Below are positions 11,049 through 22,800 of a stretch of 64,000 nt of DNA, piece after piece. This stretch comes from Lotus japonicus (Eukaryota; Streptophyta; Magnoliopsida; Fabales; Fabaceae). Position numbers and translations under genes: made by a program. The notes under the pieces are model-generated. The model searched no databases, was not told where the DNA came from, and worked only from the letters and a program-made list of their open reading frames with translations. The DNA is taken from NCBI RefSeq assembly GCF_012489685.1, contig NC_080044.1, positions 45,136,964 through 45,200,963 of the forward strand, in the 5' to 3' direction. Position 1 is the first letter of the stretch. Every line of letters begins with the position of its first letter.

Positions 11049-12288
11049 TGAAGGTGCGAAAAACACTAGAAATGGGGGGTTTGAATAGAGTTTTTAAACA
11101 AAAGTTTCCCCTTTTGAAGTTTTGACAAACTTAAAGATAAGAACTAGGTGCTAAAGAATATGAAGTAGAGCACGCAAGTATTTTATCCTGGTTCACTTGA
11201 GATAAAAGCTCAAGCTAATCCAGTCCACCCGTGAAGGTGATTTCTTCCTTCTTCTGATGAAGGCAATCCACTAAAATCAATGAATGTTACAACTACACTT
11301 GCAACCTGCAAAGTGACTAACAATACACAAATTTTCACACTAGTATCCTCTCAAGAAGCTGCTCAACCGATCATCTCAAGACTAGCTAAACACGGAACCA
11401 AACTTGATTCAGTCCTCTCAAGATCCGACCAACCTTGGTCTCTTAAGGAACTTTACAATGTGTTTGTAAAAGGTTTTGGGTTTACAAGAAATGCTTCTGA
11501 AAAGCTATTGGTAAACTCAGATGTTCAAAAACAATGAAGAAATATTGCTAAGAGATTGGTTAGAATGAATTCAGGATTATCTGCAAAGTTTCTTAGCTTC
11601 TTTCTTCTATCTTCAGCCCTTATATACTCCAAGGCATTTGATGTAGCCGTTGCTAGGGTTTTGTCCGTTGGAGTGGCAATCTTGTAATATCAGACTGCTA
11701 GACTGAACGAGGTAGGTGGCGGGCAGGCTATGACTGTACGATGTGTACTATGACAACGACCTATCCTTTCACCAGCTAACTTATGATCTGGGGTGCTTCG
11801 GATGGACGTTGGTGAAGCTTCTGATCATAGTCACACGGAAGCTTGGATCCTCTGACCTTGCAACTTCTGCTTCTGGGCATGTTCCTCAGAACTTCTTAAT
11901 GCTAGAGCTAGAATAGCTTGGGTCTTCAGAGCCAACTTCTTGCAGATCTTCATAACTTGAGTCTTCTACTTTTGGATCGTTCCTACTGGAACATCTGGTC
12001 TTCAGAACTTCTGACTCTGGTTCTTCAAAACCTCTTGAGAGCTTCTATCTTCAGAACTTCTGAAGGATTTGCCACTGTTCTGAGCGAACATGGTAAGCTT
12101 TAGAACTCTCTTTTGGTTACCCTTGGGTCTTTATCTTCTGATTGAATAAGCTTGGGTCAGAATCAGAATCTGTTTGTCACAACTAAAAAAGACAAACGTT
12201 AGAGTACCATAATTGTTCATCCTCAAAAACCTTAATTGTAATCATCAAAATATAGAGATGCAACCACTTATCAAATCTTGATCTTACA
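11049..12288 (-). repeat. 5' LTR of the Sirevirus (right copy)
   Basis: Starts TGAAGG and ends CTTACA, 1240 bases, homologous to 182-1417. A minus-strand TATATAAG motif near 11619-11627 is a plausible promoter for the genomic transcript. Confidence 0.93.
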
Positions 12289-12441
12289 AGGTCCAACATC
12301 TCTACAAGGGAATTAGCCTCGACGGAATGGGAGCTTTCAAAAGGGTTACTCCGCATGGGCTTGTTGGCCTTGACGATCCCCTAGGCTTCACTACTGAGCG
12401 TTTCGTGGCTGCTGAAATTGAAAAAGAGAAGATGTCAATTT
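12289..12441 (+). pseudogene. Antisense ORF of the gypsy element (right piece with C-terminus)
   Basis: After the aggtc target duplication, the plus-strand frame that was broken at 181 resumes (HLYKGISLDGMGAFKRV, then GLVGLDDPLGF, ending with TAA at 12439-12441). The phase across the excised copia is preserved, which supports one ancestral reading frame. Confidence 0.55.
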
Positions 12442-13597
12442 AACATAATTATTTTTGCACTGATTTTCCTTATCCCTTTTTGTAATCGATTATTGTTCTT
12501 ATTCCTTTTTTAGTTTAATTTACGCATGGTTTCGTTGTAAATTTTTCGCCTTGTGAACGCCTCGTCGCCTTTTAGGCCTCATTTGAATTTTTCGCCTTGT
12601 GATCGCCTCGTCGCCTTGTAGGCATCGTTTTTCCTTTCGCGCTCGTGTAGCGATTTTGAAGGTGTGCCAAAGAAACTAGGACTTTTGCTAAGCTTTGAAC
12701 TAAGGCTTTTCTCCACACCAATATTTCCCGTAAGAGCAGGTGGAGCCTTGGCGGTTTTGTCTCGACAAGGACTTACATTGCTAGGGACCCAATGGCCATA
12801 TAGGTTTAACCATACTTACGCCTAGTTTATGTTCTCGCCCATATTTCAAGGAGGCCTCGTATTCCCATATTTCGGGGAGACTAAGGGGATAAGGGACCCA
12901 CCCCATTTTGGGGATAAGTCGTTTTCCCGCACACATCGCCAACGAGAAGTCAGCGCTTCGCGCCGGACTTTTCCGAAGCAATCCCCAGACATCAAGGTCG
13001 TGTTTGGATTGCCACCTTCGGGAAATTTTTCCCACCGAGCGAACGTGACATGTTAATTGAGTTGCTATCTGGGTAGCACCGGTTCGCGCCGGACTTTCTC
13101 GGAGCAATCCCCAGACATCAAGGTCGTGTTGGGATTGCCGCCTTCGGGGAATTTTTCCCACCGGGCGACCGTATCTTTGCAGTTTGAGTTAGGAGTATTG
13201 CTGGTGAATATCCTTTTGTATTTCATCTGTAAAAGATTTTTTTTACATTGAGGGATGCCTCATTAAAAAACTCCCGAGATAGAGAAAAAGAGTGCATCTT
13301 TATTTTTGGTCCTATTCCTTCTGATCTGATTCCTCGGCTGTATCTTCACCCCTGTCGCCAAGCCCCTAAGTCAAAGTATTACGCTCTGCACCTCGCCCTT
13401 CGTGCCTGACGTACTCGCTACCCATTCACTGTTGTTGCGGAGTTGACTTTCTCGCCAGCTCGCCTCTGATTCACTCTCTTGTTCATTCCATTTGACCTTT
13501 TTGTTTTCGAGGATCATTGTTCTCGCCGACTTCCACTACTTCGCCTTAGCCTTCCCTTATTCTTGACGCGGTATGTCGGGCCTCTCTTTCCCGCCTT
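12442..13597. repeat. Non-coding gypsy-internal region with tandem repeats
   Basis: No convincing gene. It holds two short tandem sets. A 37-base unit (ATTTTTCGCCTTGTGA start) is repeated at 12541 and 12587. A unit of about 90 bases beginning TTCGCGCCGGACTTT is repeated at 12957 and 13083 (period 126). This position in the gypsy element should hold RT, RNase H and integrase, but none is present. Confidence 0.6.
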
Positions 13598-13867
13598 TTA
13601 CTTTTCCTGAGCCCGCCTGAGCAGCTCATTTCCCTTTTGCTTGCAACCTTGGCACTGGAGAATTCCTGGGTCCATTTCCCGGCTCATCGCTGCTTTCCCT
13701 TTCTGCTCGTTCGGTCCCTTGCTCAAAAGAGCTGGTGCCTTGAAACGCGGAAGTTCCCATAGTGTTACATACTTTGGGCTCCATCTGAAGAGGTCAAAAT
13801 TGTCCTCTACCAACTTCTCCAATCGCTGTTCGTGTTTGGAAGTGAGCCTGGGCTCGATTGCCAGCAC
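13598..13867 (-). pseudogene. Gypsy fragment from the protease-RT junction
   Basis: The minus strand encodes EQRLEKLVEDNFDLFRWSP, resembling the segment just before the RT domain in plant gypsy polyproteins (the D-x-FAWSP region). The similarity stops after KYVTLWEL and no RT palm follows. Deletion of the polymerase region is the simplest explanation. Confidence 0.55.
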
Positions 13868-13983
13868 CCCCTACTGAATTTATACCTTTCCAAGTCGTCA
13901 ATAATTCCAGCCCAGCGCTTCTCTGCCAAGATGTATGTAAATAACCCATTTTTTCCTGCCTTATCACCTTGCTTGCCTTGACT

Positions 13984-14936
13984 CTAACTGTCTCGTTGCC
14001 TTTTTACCTTCCTATCAGTGACCTGTTCTGTCCTTTGCTCCCGCTCGCTCGACCCTTCTCGCTTGTCTTCTAAAATCTCAACCTCGTGGCACCTGTGTCT
14101 CTCGCCGGCTCCTTTCTTTCCGTACATGCTGAGACAGTTGTTGTAGCACTCTCTCGCCCTTCTCTGGTCCACCACGATCTTCCCCACTCTTCCGCACATC
14201 AGCGGGTATTTCACCGCCAAGTGAGTTGTCGAAATTACTGCGCAAAGGCGATTGAGTGTGTTTCTTCCAATGATGAAGTTATATGAAGCCACAACCTGCA
14301 ACACTAGGTACCTTACTCGAAGAAGTTTGGCATTCTCGTCGACACCAAAGATTGTGTCCAAATCGATATACCCTCGTACCCATACCTGCTCGCCCGAGAA
14401 TCCTACAAACGTCCCTATGTAAGGCATCAGATCTTTATCCGTTAATCCCAACTGGTCAAACGCATCCCCATAAATGATGTCAGCAAAGCTTCCCTGATCC
14501 AGAAGAACTCATCGCACATTAAAGCTGTTTATCCTTATCATAACAACCACCGGATCATCCTTGTGCGTCTTTATTCCTTCAAAATCCGCCGACGATATCA
14601 CGATATCTGGATGCTGGAAGCCGAAAGGGGTCTCATATTGCTGTACTGACGTTACTGCCCTTACGTGTCTTCTCCTCGCCGAAGCCGTTTCCCCGCCTCC
14701 GCCGAAACCACCTGCAATCGTATTTATTGACCCAACCGGCGGCTCAAGGTCCTTATTGAAGGTCTCCTCCGCCCCCTTTTTCTGTGTGGCCAGTGTTTCC
14801 TTTTTGTCAGCGCTTGGGGTACGGCAGCGATCCTCTCTTCTACGATCATCTTGCTGGCGGGCCCCATTATATCGGCTTCCTCGTTGTCGCTCCCCGCTCC
14901 AGCGATCACCACGATCACTCAGTTGTGAACACCCCG
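13984..14936 (-). pseudogene. Gypsy gag C-terminus and retropepsin-like protease
   Basis: Reading from the MULE junction at 14936 downwards, a basic Arg-rich segment is followed by an acidic linker. A retropepsin-like domain comes next, with active-site region LLDQGSFADII near 14500 and the conserved YNFIIGRNTLNRL near 14285-14250. The usual Asp-Ser/Thr-Gly triad reads Asp-Gln-Gly here. A TGA lies a few codons before the active site. The last segment is Lys/Arg/Glu-rich and ends at 13984. The frame joins that of the gag at 27515-28855 when the MULE is removed. Confidence 0.75.
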
Positions 14937-14945
14937 CTCGGATGA

Positions 14946-15330
14946 GGCTTTTTTTTCTGAATGGCGTGAAAAATAATATTAATTTGAAAAAGGGGGTGAA
15001 AAATAAAAAAATTAGCTGTCTAGGGTAATTTCTGACAAGGAATTTATGTCATTCGTGAGGTTCCTTGCGAATGGTAATAAGACAAATGACAAAGTCAGTA
15101 CTGAATGACATGAACTGAAGCTTTTTCATGTTGAACAAGAGCCATACGCGAGCATCCTTGCGAATGCTAATAAGACAAGGAGGAATCCTTCTTCCCGATG
15201 CATTCTTGTTTGTTGACTGGGGAACAGAGGGCATTCACGACCTGACACGCGAATGGCTGACGGTGTTGTGGTGATGGGTGACACGGTGCAGAGCTGCAGA
15301 GGCATTCGCGTCCTACCTCGCGAACGCTTT
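14946..15330 (+). repeat. Left terminal inverted repeat region of the MULE
   Basis: The first roughly 130 bases align with the reverse complement of the right end, and weaker similarity continues for about 380 bases. Shared blocks include TTCCTTGCGAATGGTAATA and CTAATAAGACAAGGA. Four 22-bp interrupted palindromes lie in it. Confidence 0.85.
15051..15325. promoter_or_regulatory. Left array of 22-bp interrupted palindromes
   Basis: Four copies of the pattern ATTCGC-N10-GCGAAT (imperfect) at 15051-15072, 15144-15165, 15233-15254 and 15304-15325. They are candidate transposase-binding sites; that role is inference. Confidence 0.6.
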
Positions 15331-15633
15331 GTCGGCCATAATGTGCCATTTCTGGCGGTCTCAAACCCCTATAAAAGGACCCCCAGAAATGCTGAAGTTA
15401 TATTCCATGCATGCTCGGCTTCACCTCTCCAACTCTCTCAATTCTCATCTTTTAAGCCTCATTTCTCAACTCTCAAGTGATAAGTTTGATACCTCTCAAG
15501 CTCTACCTACCCTCAAACTCTCTCAAGTCTAAAAGTCTCTCTATTGTTGGTAATTATTTCTAACTCCATCTCTCAATCTTACCTTTCAAATATTTTAGTT
15601 TATCATTTGTATTTGAGTCTCAAACTTTATTTG

Positions 15634-17938
15634 ATGCCTAATTTTCGGTTGCATGTAATAACTTCAGGAAGATTTTGTAAATATGAAGCAGTGCTAACTC
15701 TCGGCCCAAAAAATCCGACATTGTTGGTGAAGCAAAACAAAAATGTATCGGGATATGTTTTGAACGAAACAAATAAAAAAGTCTTGAAGCTGAGTTTACC
15801 CCACATTCCTTTGAATGGTGTCCCAACACAAATCAAACCATATGTTCGACTGGCTGGATTTTACGAGGCCGCTCTAGCTGGTTCTATCAAACAAGACAAA
15901 GTGTTGATATCAGCACTAGTGGAGCGTTGGCAGCCCGAGACGCACACCTTTCATATGTCGTTTGGAGAGTGCACCATCACTCTTCAAGATGTTGCCGTTC
16001 AGCTGGGACTAAATATTGATGGGCAACCTGTTACCGGGGTGACATGGTGTGACTGGTCCGATCTCGTTATTCGTGCACTAGGAGTCGTTCCACCGGCAGG
16101 TGCTATTAGAGGAAGTGGTTTAAACATGAAATGGTTAAACCAGTGTTTTAATTTTCAAAACCTAGGTGCACTTGCGCCGGCAGAAGCTGAATTTGCTGCA
16201 AGAGCATTCATTTTGCGCCTGATTGGCACTTTCTTATTACCCGATCACACGGGATCACATGTGCCTCTAAGATATCTACTACTAATAGAGAATTTAGCTC
16301 TGGCCTCCACATACAGTTGGGGTTCGGCCGTGCTTGCAACTCTCTATCATGAGTTATGCCAGGCAACCGGTTATGAACGATAAGAAATCGGTGGTTGTAC
16401 TTATTTGCTCCAAATATTGACTTGGGAATGGATTCCAATGACTGCCCCCGAAAGCATACCAATATTGCCACTCGGCCGCCCCATCGCAGGAAGGTATGCA
16501 CGTAATTTATAACTAGTTATATTTATTTGTTCACATAAATGCGACAAAATAAGCCTTTAATAAATCTTTAATAAATTTTATTTCAGGTGGGGAGGAAACG
16601 TTGGTCGTCAAAAGAATCAAATTGATTTGTGGCAGATCAAAATTGACGAACTGAGAGTTGAAGACGTGAGTTAGTTATGCTAATATTATATTATTTTGAT
16701 ATCTTGTCTCAACCATTTTATGTTTATGTTCTTAATTTTTTTCGTCTAATTTAAATGTGTAGTTTGTGTGGAGGCCATACCCAGATCTTGTTCTAAATTC
16801 GCTACCGGAACGGTGTCGGCAAAGTATGCACTTGTGGAGATCAGTTGTGCCAATGATATGCTACACCTTTGTTGAGTGGCACCAACCGGATAGAGCCTTG
16901 CAACAGTTTGACATGTTTCAGGGGGTACCAGACCCACCATATCAAATTGATGAAATGCATGACATTTCCTTGTCGGGGAGGAACAGGAAGATTGGGTTAC
17001 AGCCATGATGCCCTTTATACAGATGTGGGAGCAAAGACACCACAGGACGATTGAGCAACCCGTGGTTAATACGTTAGCTAGCCCTAATGACCCTTACATG
17101 AAGTGGTACGCCCAACATTCCATTTGTTGGCTGACGCGCCGGAGTTCGACAACAAGGCAAATTGTGATGTTATATAACCTTTGCTTCTCTTTGTTCCTAC
17201 GTTCGTAATTTTTGAAATACTAACTTTTTATTTTATTTACTAATTTAGGGTGAACACATTCATCATGTGTGGTATGGACTTTCTGACGTCGGTCGTGGTA
17301 CGTATACACCTGAAGAAATGCAAAGCCAAGCCGCATGTTGCCTTACATTATGCCACCAGCTTAACAGGATTATTGTTCCTGCCGCGTCAGTTCAACCCAT
17401 GCCTACTGACTTACCACGTCCCACACGTGCAGACGTACCACCTGTTTGAAGAGATGAAGCACAGGGTTTGGGCAAGAATTTGCAAGAGGTGCATGCTCAA
17501 GATGTAACTATACATGGAGGTACTCTACCACCCCGAGATGGTGAGTACTCATTGTATCCCCTACATCATGGTGATTCATACCGGCAGTACTTTTTTGGTG
17601 GTGGGTCGAGACCTCCTGCAAATGTGTCAGGGTCATCTGGTAGTTCCCAACACTACCAAGAGCCACATATGCAGATGCCGGAGTCACAACAATATTCTGG
17701 CTCACAGCCATACATTCCGGACATGCATTTCGGTGAATCACAGTCACAACAATATTTTCATCAGGAGCCTCAGCCGATTTATGACCAGTTCAGGACACCG
17801 GAAATGCAGCACATTGACCCCCAAGGATGGAGCACTGTACCTAGATGGGGAGGCGGTGATGTAAGTGAGGTGTTGGATATCCCCCGAGCTTCAGAAGTGT
17901 TGGATATCCCCCGAGCTTCTGAAGTGTTGGGCCCCTGA
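15634..17938 (+). pseudogene. Plant mobile domain (PMD) gene inside the MULE, broken
   Basis: The chosen start is the ATG at 15634 (MPNFRLHVITSG); an upstream in-frame ATG at 15544 is possible. The first exon (to about 16493) encodes the N-terminal half of the plant mobile domain (aminotransferase-like PMD): LAGFYEAALAG, VERWQPETHTFHM, GECTITLQDVAVQLGLNIDG, then LRYLLLIENL. An in-frame TAA at 16381-16383 precedes EIGGCTYLLQILTWEW, which clearly continues the domain. Exons with GT-AG borders follow at 16587-16664 and from 16763 (PYPDLV, then VVPMICYTFVEWHQPDRAL). A frameshift lies near 16980. Another exon starts about 17249, and a Gln/Ser/Gly-rich tail ends at 17938. PMD proteins such as MAIN/MAIL1 act in transposon silencing, and related domains occur in transposons. 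Confidence 0.8.
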
Positions 17939-18356
17939 CCATCATTCTGGAATGTTGCAAACCCAGATGTGATTAGCCATGCACAGGCTAGCTTTGTGTT
18001 TGACTTGAACCAAGCAATTGGAGTAGAAGACAATGAGCCCAACATCTAACATGGATTTTCTTACGGCCAAGGTAGCCAACATGAGAACGAAGCATAACAG
18101 GAGGGTAGGCCATATCGAGTAGCGAGAGACACACCTTGGCCTAATTGCGGAACAGGATCCCACCGAACTCATCATTGATCTATTGTATTGTTTTTTGTTA
18201 ATTAATGAATAGAAGTGAAAATTGTTAGTTTAATCATAAACTCATTTCTCATCTTGTTCATCATAATTAATACAACCTCATAACAGTTGCGTACTTCCAC
18301 CACATTATTGGGGCAAACACAAAATCAACAAACACACAACAAACACAAGCAACCCA

Positions 18357-18940
18357 TGTTGGTGATTTTAGAATCATCAATGTATTTTAGTAGTAATGTG
18401 ATCTACTATAGGCTGATGCAATTACGCGTTAGGCTCGGAATCGAGTCAGGTTAGTGCGGAGTGCACGCTCGGTGAGCCAACGCATAATTGACCGCGAATA
18501 CGAACCGGGGTCCAAGGGGCGGAGCCCTTGGCTGGCGCCCCGTTCGAAATTTTTTCTGAACAGTTGTGACCCTAGTTTGAAATTGTTTGAACAATTGTGA
18601 CTTTTCGGAACTATTGTGACTTTTCGGAACAATTGTGACTTTTCGGAACAATTGTGATCATTCGTGCAAACACAACCTTCTATATAAGGTTGCTTGCAGC
18701 CTAAGGAAAGACATACAGAAAACCAGAAAACAGAATTCTGAAACAGAAATTCGAACAACACAACATATCTCTACTTTCTTAATCTGTTCTCTTGTGCCAA
18801 GAAACAGATTGATTGTCAAGCATTATCCCAACAAAGATTTCGTGAACCCAGGAAATTATAGGGTCGAAATAATTTTTTCGGAAAGTGGACGCTCACGATT
18901 CTTGACTTTATCCAGGATTATCACAACCAGATTTCTAACA
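18357..18940 (+). repeat. 5' LTR of the young copia
   Basis: 584 bases, TG to CA. U3 contains a tandem 19-base repeat upstream of a TATA box. The start of gag is only 27 bases after its end. Confidence 0.95.
18587..18687 (+). promoter_or_regulatory. U3 enhancer-like 19-bp repeats and TATA box
   Basis: The unit CTTTTCGGAACAATTGTGA recurs with period 19 (ends near 18600, 18619, 18638 and 18657; one copy reads CTATTG). A TATATAAG motif follows at 18681-18688. The same arrangement is in the right LTR. Short repeats just upstream of the TATA box act as transcriptional activator boxes in Tnt1/Tto1-type elements; the comparison is inference. Confidence 0.65.
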
Positions 18941-18967
18941 AACGAACAAATTATTTTACTGATAATC

Positions 18968-19855
18968 ATGGCTGGAGAAGGCGCTGTCAAGGAGATGACT
19001 ACTAAGTTCAGGAAATTGGACAAGTTTCAAGGACAAGACTTCAGGCGTTGGCAGAAGAAGATGCATTCCTTGTTGAAAACATTGAAGGTGGTATACGTTC
19101 TGTCTACACCGATTCCTGAACTTCTGGAGGAAGAAACTGTTGAAAATATAAGAAGCAGATCAAAGTGGGAGAATGACGACTACATATGCAGAGGACACAT
19201 TCTTAACGGTTTGTCTGATCCTTTATTCGATATTTATCAAAATGTGGAATCTGCAAAGGAATTGTGGGATTGTCTTGAAGCCAAGTACATGGCAGAGGAC
19301 TCATCCAGTAAGAAGTTCTTGGTGACTGATTTCAACAATTACAAAATGGTTGAATCAAGGTCTGTCATGGAACAATACAATGAACTTCTACGAATTCTTG
19401 GACAATTCACACTGCACGGATTGAAGATGGATGAAACAATATCTGTCTCAAGTATCATAGACAAGTTGCCCCCTTCATGGAAGGATTTCAAACACAATTT
19501 GAAGCATGGAAAAGACGAATTGTCTTTGGTCCAACTTGGAAGTCACTTGCGCATAGAAGAATCTCTAAGAGCGCAGGAGAGTGACAAGGGAAAAGGAAAA
19601 GAAGTTGCTGGTCCCTCGGTTAATATGATCGAGGAGGGTAGTAAGAACAATAACAACAAAAACAAAGGAAAGAAGTGTGCTTTCAAGAACAACAAAGGAA
19701 GTTTCGGTTCTAACAAGAAACCGAAACTAGAATGCTGGAAGTGTGGTAAGACAGGCCACTTCAAGAGGGATTTTCGTTCTGGAAAGAAGCATGATAACGC
19801 GAATGCAAGTGGTTCGGGAAAGGGGTCTAAGGACCAATCCCAAGAACAAGGATGA
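18968..19855 (+). CDS. Gag of the young copia element
   Basis: The ATG at 18968 ([18 protein letters not shown]) is the likely start, because the open frame further upstream lies in the LTR. The 295-residue protein has the copia gag (UBN2) region: [17 protein letters not shown] near 20-35, [13 protein letters not shown] near 80, and [12 protein letters not shown] near 165. It ends in an Asn/Lys-rich stretch and a zinc knuckle, [14 protein letters not shown], in which the last cysteine is replaced by phenylalanine. It packages the element RNA into particles. It ends at a TGA at 19853-19855, while pol is in another frame and overlaps it, so expression of pol needs a shift or the element carries a mutation here. 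Confidence 0.88.
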   Translation: MAGEGAVKEMTTKFRKLDKFQGQDFRRWQKKMHSLLKTLKVVYVLSTPIPELLEEETVENIRSRSKWENDDYICRGHILNGLSDPLFDIYQNVESAKELWDCLEAKYMAEDSSSKKFLVTDFNNYKMVESRSVMEQYNELLRILGQFTLHGLKMDETISVSSIIDKLPPSWKDFKHNLKHGKDELSLVQLGSHLRIEESLRAQESDKGKGKEVAGPSVNMIEEGSKNNNNKNKGKKCAFKNNKGSFGSNKKPKLECWKCGKTGHFKRDFRSGKKHDNANASGSGKGSKDQSQEQG

Positions 19856-22800
19856 TGCTATTGCGTGGTGGATTGATTCTGGCGCCACAACACATGTTTG
19901 CAAGGATCGTTTCTGGTTCAAGACTTTTGTTCCAGTGGAAGATGGATCTGTCCTCTACTTGGGAGATCATCTCTTTGATCCTGTTGAAGGCAAAGGAAGC
20001 GTGGTGTTAGAATTCAGTTCTGGAAAAACTATTACTTTGTTTAATGTTTTGTATGTTCCTAAACTACGTAAGAACTTAGTTTCTGGTCCTGTATTGAATA
20101 AGCTTGGATACAAGCAAGTGTATGAATCTGATAAATATGTATTATCAAAGTCTGGTGTGTTTGTAGGATTTGGATATTATAATAATGGTATGTTTATGTT
20201 GAATTTGAATGGAGTTCCTAATGATTCTGGTTCTATATTTATGTCTTCTTTGAATGTTACCAATTCATCTTTATGGCATGCTCGTCTAGGACATGTACAC
20301 TATAAAAGAATGCTTGAAATGTCTAAAGATGATTTAATTCCTGTTTTTGATGGAAATATAGAAAAGTGTAAAACTTGCATGTTAACAAAGATCACTAGGC
20401 AACCTTTTAAAAGCATAACAAGGAAATCTGTCATACTTGAATTGATACATAGTGATTTATGTGATTTGCATGCTACTCCATCATTAGGACATAAAAAGTA
20501 TCTTGTCACTTTCATAGATGATGCATCTAGATTCTGTTATGTTTATTTGTTGCATTCTAAAGATGAAGCCTTAGATAAATTTAGAGTTTATAAAACTAAA
20601 GTTGAATTGCAACAGAATGTGATGATTAAAACATTACGTACGGATAGAGGTGGTGAATATTATGATCCTGAATTCTTCCAATCCGTAGGAATCATTCATG
20701 AGACTACGGCACCTTATACACCTCAACAAAATGGTGTGGCTGAAAGGAAGAATAGAGTTCTTAAAGAAATGGTGAACGCCATGTTATCCTATTCTGGTTT
20801 GAGTGAAGGGTTTTGGGGAGAAGCCATGTTAACGGCTTGCTATTTGTTAAATAGGGTTCCTAATAAAAGGAACAAGACTACCCCATATGAACTTTGGTAT
20901 AAGAAACGACCCAACTTAACATTTCTACGTGTTTGGGGTTGTAGGGCCGTGGTCAGACTCCCGGATCCTAAAAGGAAAACTTTGGGTGAAAAGGGTGTAG
21001 CTTGCATCTTCGTTGGATATGCTGAACATTCCAAAGCCTATAGGTTCTATGTTATAGAACCTAATGACTCGGTTTCTATTAACACAATTATAGAATCAAG
21101 AGATGCCATATTTGATGAGAATTGTTTCTCTTCTATACCTAGACCAAAGGACCTTATATCTAAGTCGGATGAACCTACAAAGGATGATCATTCAACTGAT
21201 GTACCAAGTGAGACACTCGAACCTCGGAAAAGCAAAAGAGCTAGAAAACCTAAATCTTATGGTTCGGATTTTCAATTATATTTAGTTGAGGGATCAAAGG
21301 ATCAGATTGATAATCAATACTATTATTGCTATAGTATAGAGGAGGATCCAAGAACGTATGATGAAGCTGTGAAATCTCGAGATTCTGATTTTTGGAAAGA
21401 AGCAATTGATGAAGAGATGAGTTCTATCATGGAAAATAATACTTGGGTATTATCTGATTTACCACCAGGTTGTAAACCATTGGGTTGCAAATGGATCTTC
21501 AAAAAGAAGATGAAAGTCGATGGTACAATTGACAAGTTTAAAGCTAGATTGGTAATCCAAGGCTTTAGACAGAAGGAAGGGATTGATTACTTCGATACCT
21601 ATGCTCCAGTTGCTCGTATCACTACTATTAGATTGTTGATTGCTTTAGCGGCTATTCACAATCTAGTGATCCATCAAATGGATGTCAAAACAGCATTCCT
21701 GAATGGTGATTTGGAAGAAGAAGTGTATATGAAGCAACCGGAAGGATTTGTAATGCCTGGTAATGAGCATAAGGTGTGTAAGCTAGTTAAGTCGTTGTAT
21801 GGGCTGAAGCAAGCTCCGAAGCAATGGCATCAAAAATTTGATGAGGTTGTTTTGTCTAGTAGTTTTATTCTAAACCAAGCTGACAAATGTGTATATAGCA
21901 AATTTGATACATCCGGTAAAGGAGTCATTATTTGTCTATATGTGGATGACATGTTGATCTTTGGCACGGACCAAAATCAAGTTGATAAAACAAAGAATTT
22001 CTTGTCATCAAAGTTCTCCATGAAGGATATGGGAGAAGCGGATGTTATTCTTGGTATGAAGATTAAACGGGAGAATAAGGGGATTGTAATTACGCAATCT
22101 CATTACATTGAGAAAATACTCAAGAAGTTTAATCATGAAAGTTGTTCTCCGGTTAGTACTCCCATGGATCCGAGTGAAAAACTTATGCCAAATACAGGTA
22201 AACCTGTGGATCAGCTCGAATATTCAAGAGCTATAGGCTCTTTGATGTATGTTATGATTAGCACTAGACCGGATATTGCTTTTGCGGTTGGAAAGTTGAG
22301 CAGATTTACTAGTAATCCTAGTAGACATCATTGGCATGCAATAACTAGGGTATTCAAGTACTTGAAGGGTACTATGAATTATGGATTGTCATATGTGGGA
22401 TTTCCTTCGGTATTAGAGGGTTATTCGGATGCTAGTTGGATAAATAATGTTGAAGACTCATCCTCTACAAGTGGTTGGGTGTTCTTGCTTGGGGGAGGTG
22501 CCATCTCGTGGGCTTCCAAGAAGCAAACATGTATAACTAGTTCTACAATGGAATCAGAGTTTGTAGCATTAGCTGCTGCTGGTAAAGAAGCGGAATGGCT
22601 AAGAAACTTGGTATATGAGATTCCATTATGGCCTAAACCGATATCACCAATTTCTATCCGTTGTGATAGTGCTGCCACATTGGCCAAGGCTTATAGTCAA
22701 ATGTACAATGGAAAGTCTAGACACTTGGGTGTTAGACATAGTATGATTAGGGAATTAATCTTGAATGGGGTGATATCCATTGAGTTTGTTCGGTCGCAAC

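Larger units (their letters stand above)
182..12288 (-). mobile_element. Sirevirus-type Ty1/copia retrotransposon, about 12.1 kb
   Basis: A complete element bounded by LTRs at 182-1417 and 11049-12288. It is flanked by a perfect 5-bp target duplication, aggtc, at 177-181 and 12289-12293. In minus-strand order it has LTR, a primer-binding site resembling initiator-tRNA-Met, gag with a CCHC knuckle, protease, integrase, reverse transcriptase and RNase H, then an envelope-like ORF, a small coiled-coil ORF, polypurine tracts and LTR. Copia domain order, large size, an extra ORF after pol and repeated polypurine tracts are the hallmarks of the Sirevirus (SIRE1/Maximus) lineage. All reading frames carry stops or frameshifts, so it is dead. 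It interrupts the antisense ORF of a gypsy element. Confidence 0.93.

Noticed and set aside
12781..13251. Open frames across the 126-bp-period repeats
   Set aside because: They are repetitive on both strands without a recognisable domain; non-coding gypsy-internal repeats explain them.
14561..15028. 155-codon plus-strand frame
   Set aside because: It is antisense to the gypsy protease and crosses the MULE border.
15051..15325. Regularly spaced dyads considered as a CRISPR-like array
   Set aside because: Eukaryotic context, degenerate units, spacing not constant, and mirrored at the other end of a transposon.
18429..18761. 110-codon minus-strand frame, repeated at 23498-23857
   Set aside because: It is antisense to the LTR promoter repeats and is explained by the 19-bp repeat units; no domain.
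18635..18967. Open frame extending gag upstream into the LTR
   Set aside because: It lies in U3/R of the LTR. The copia gag homology and a good ATG start at 18968.
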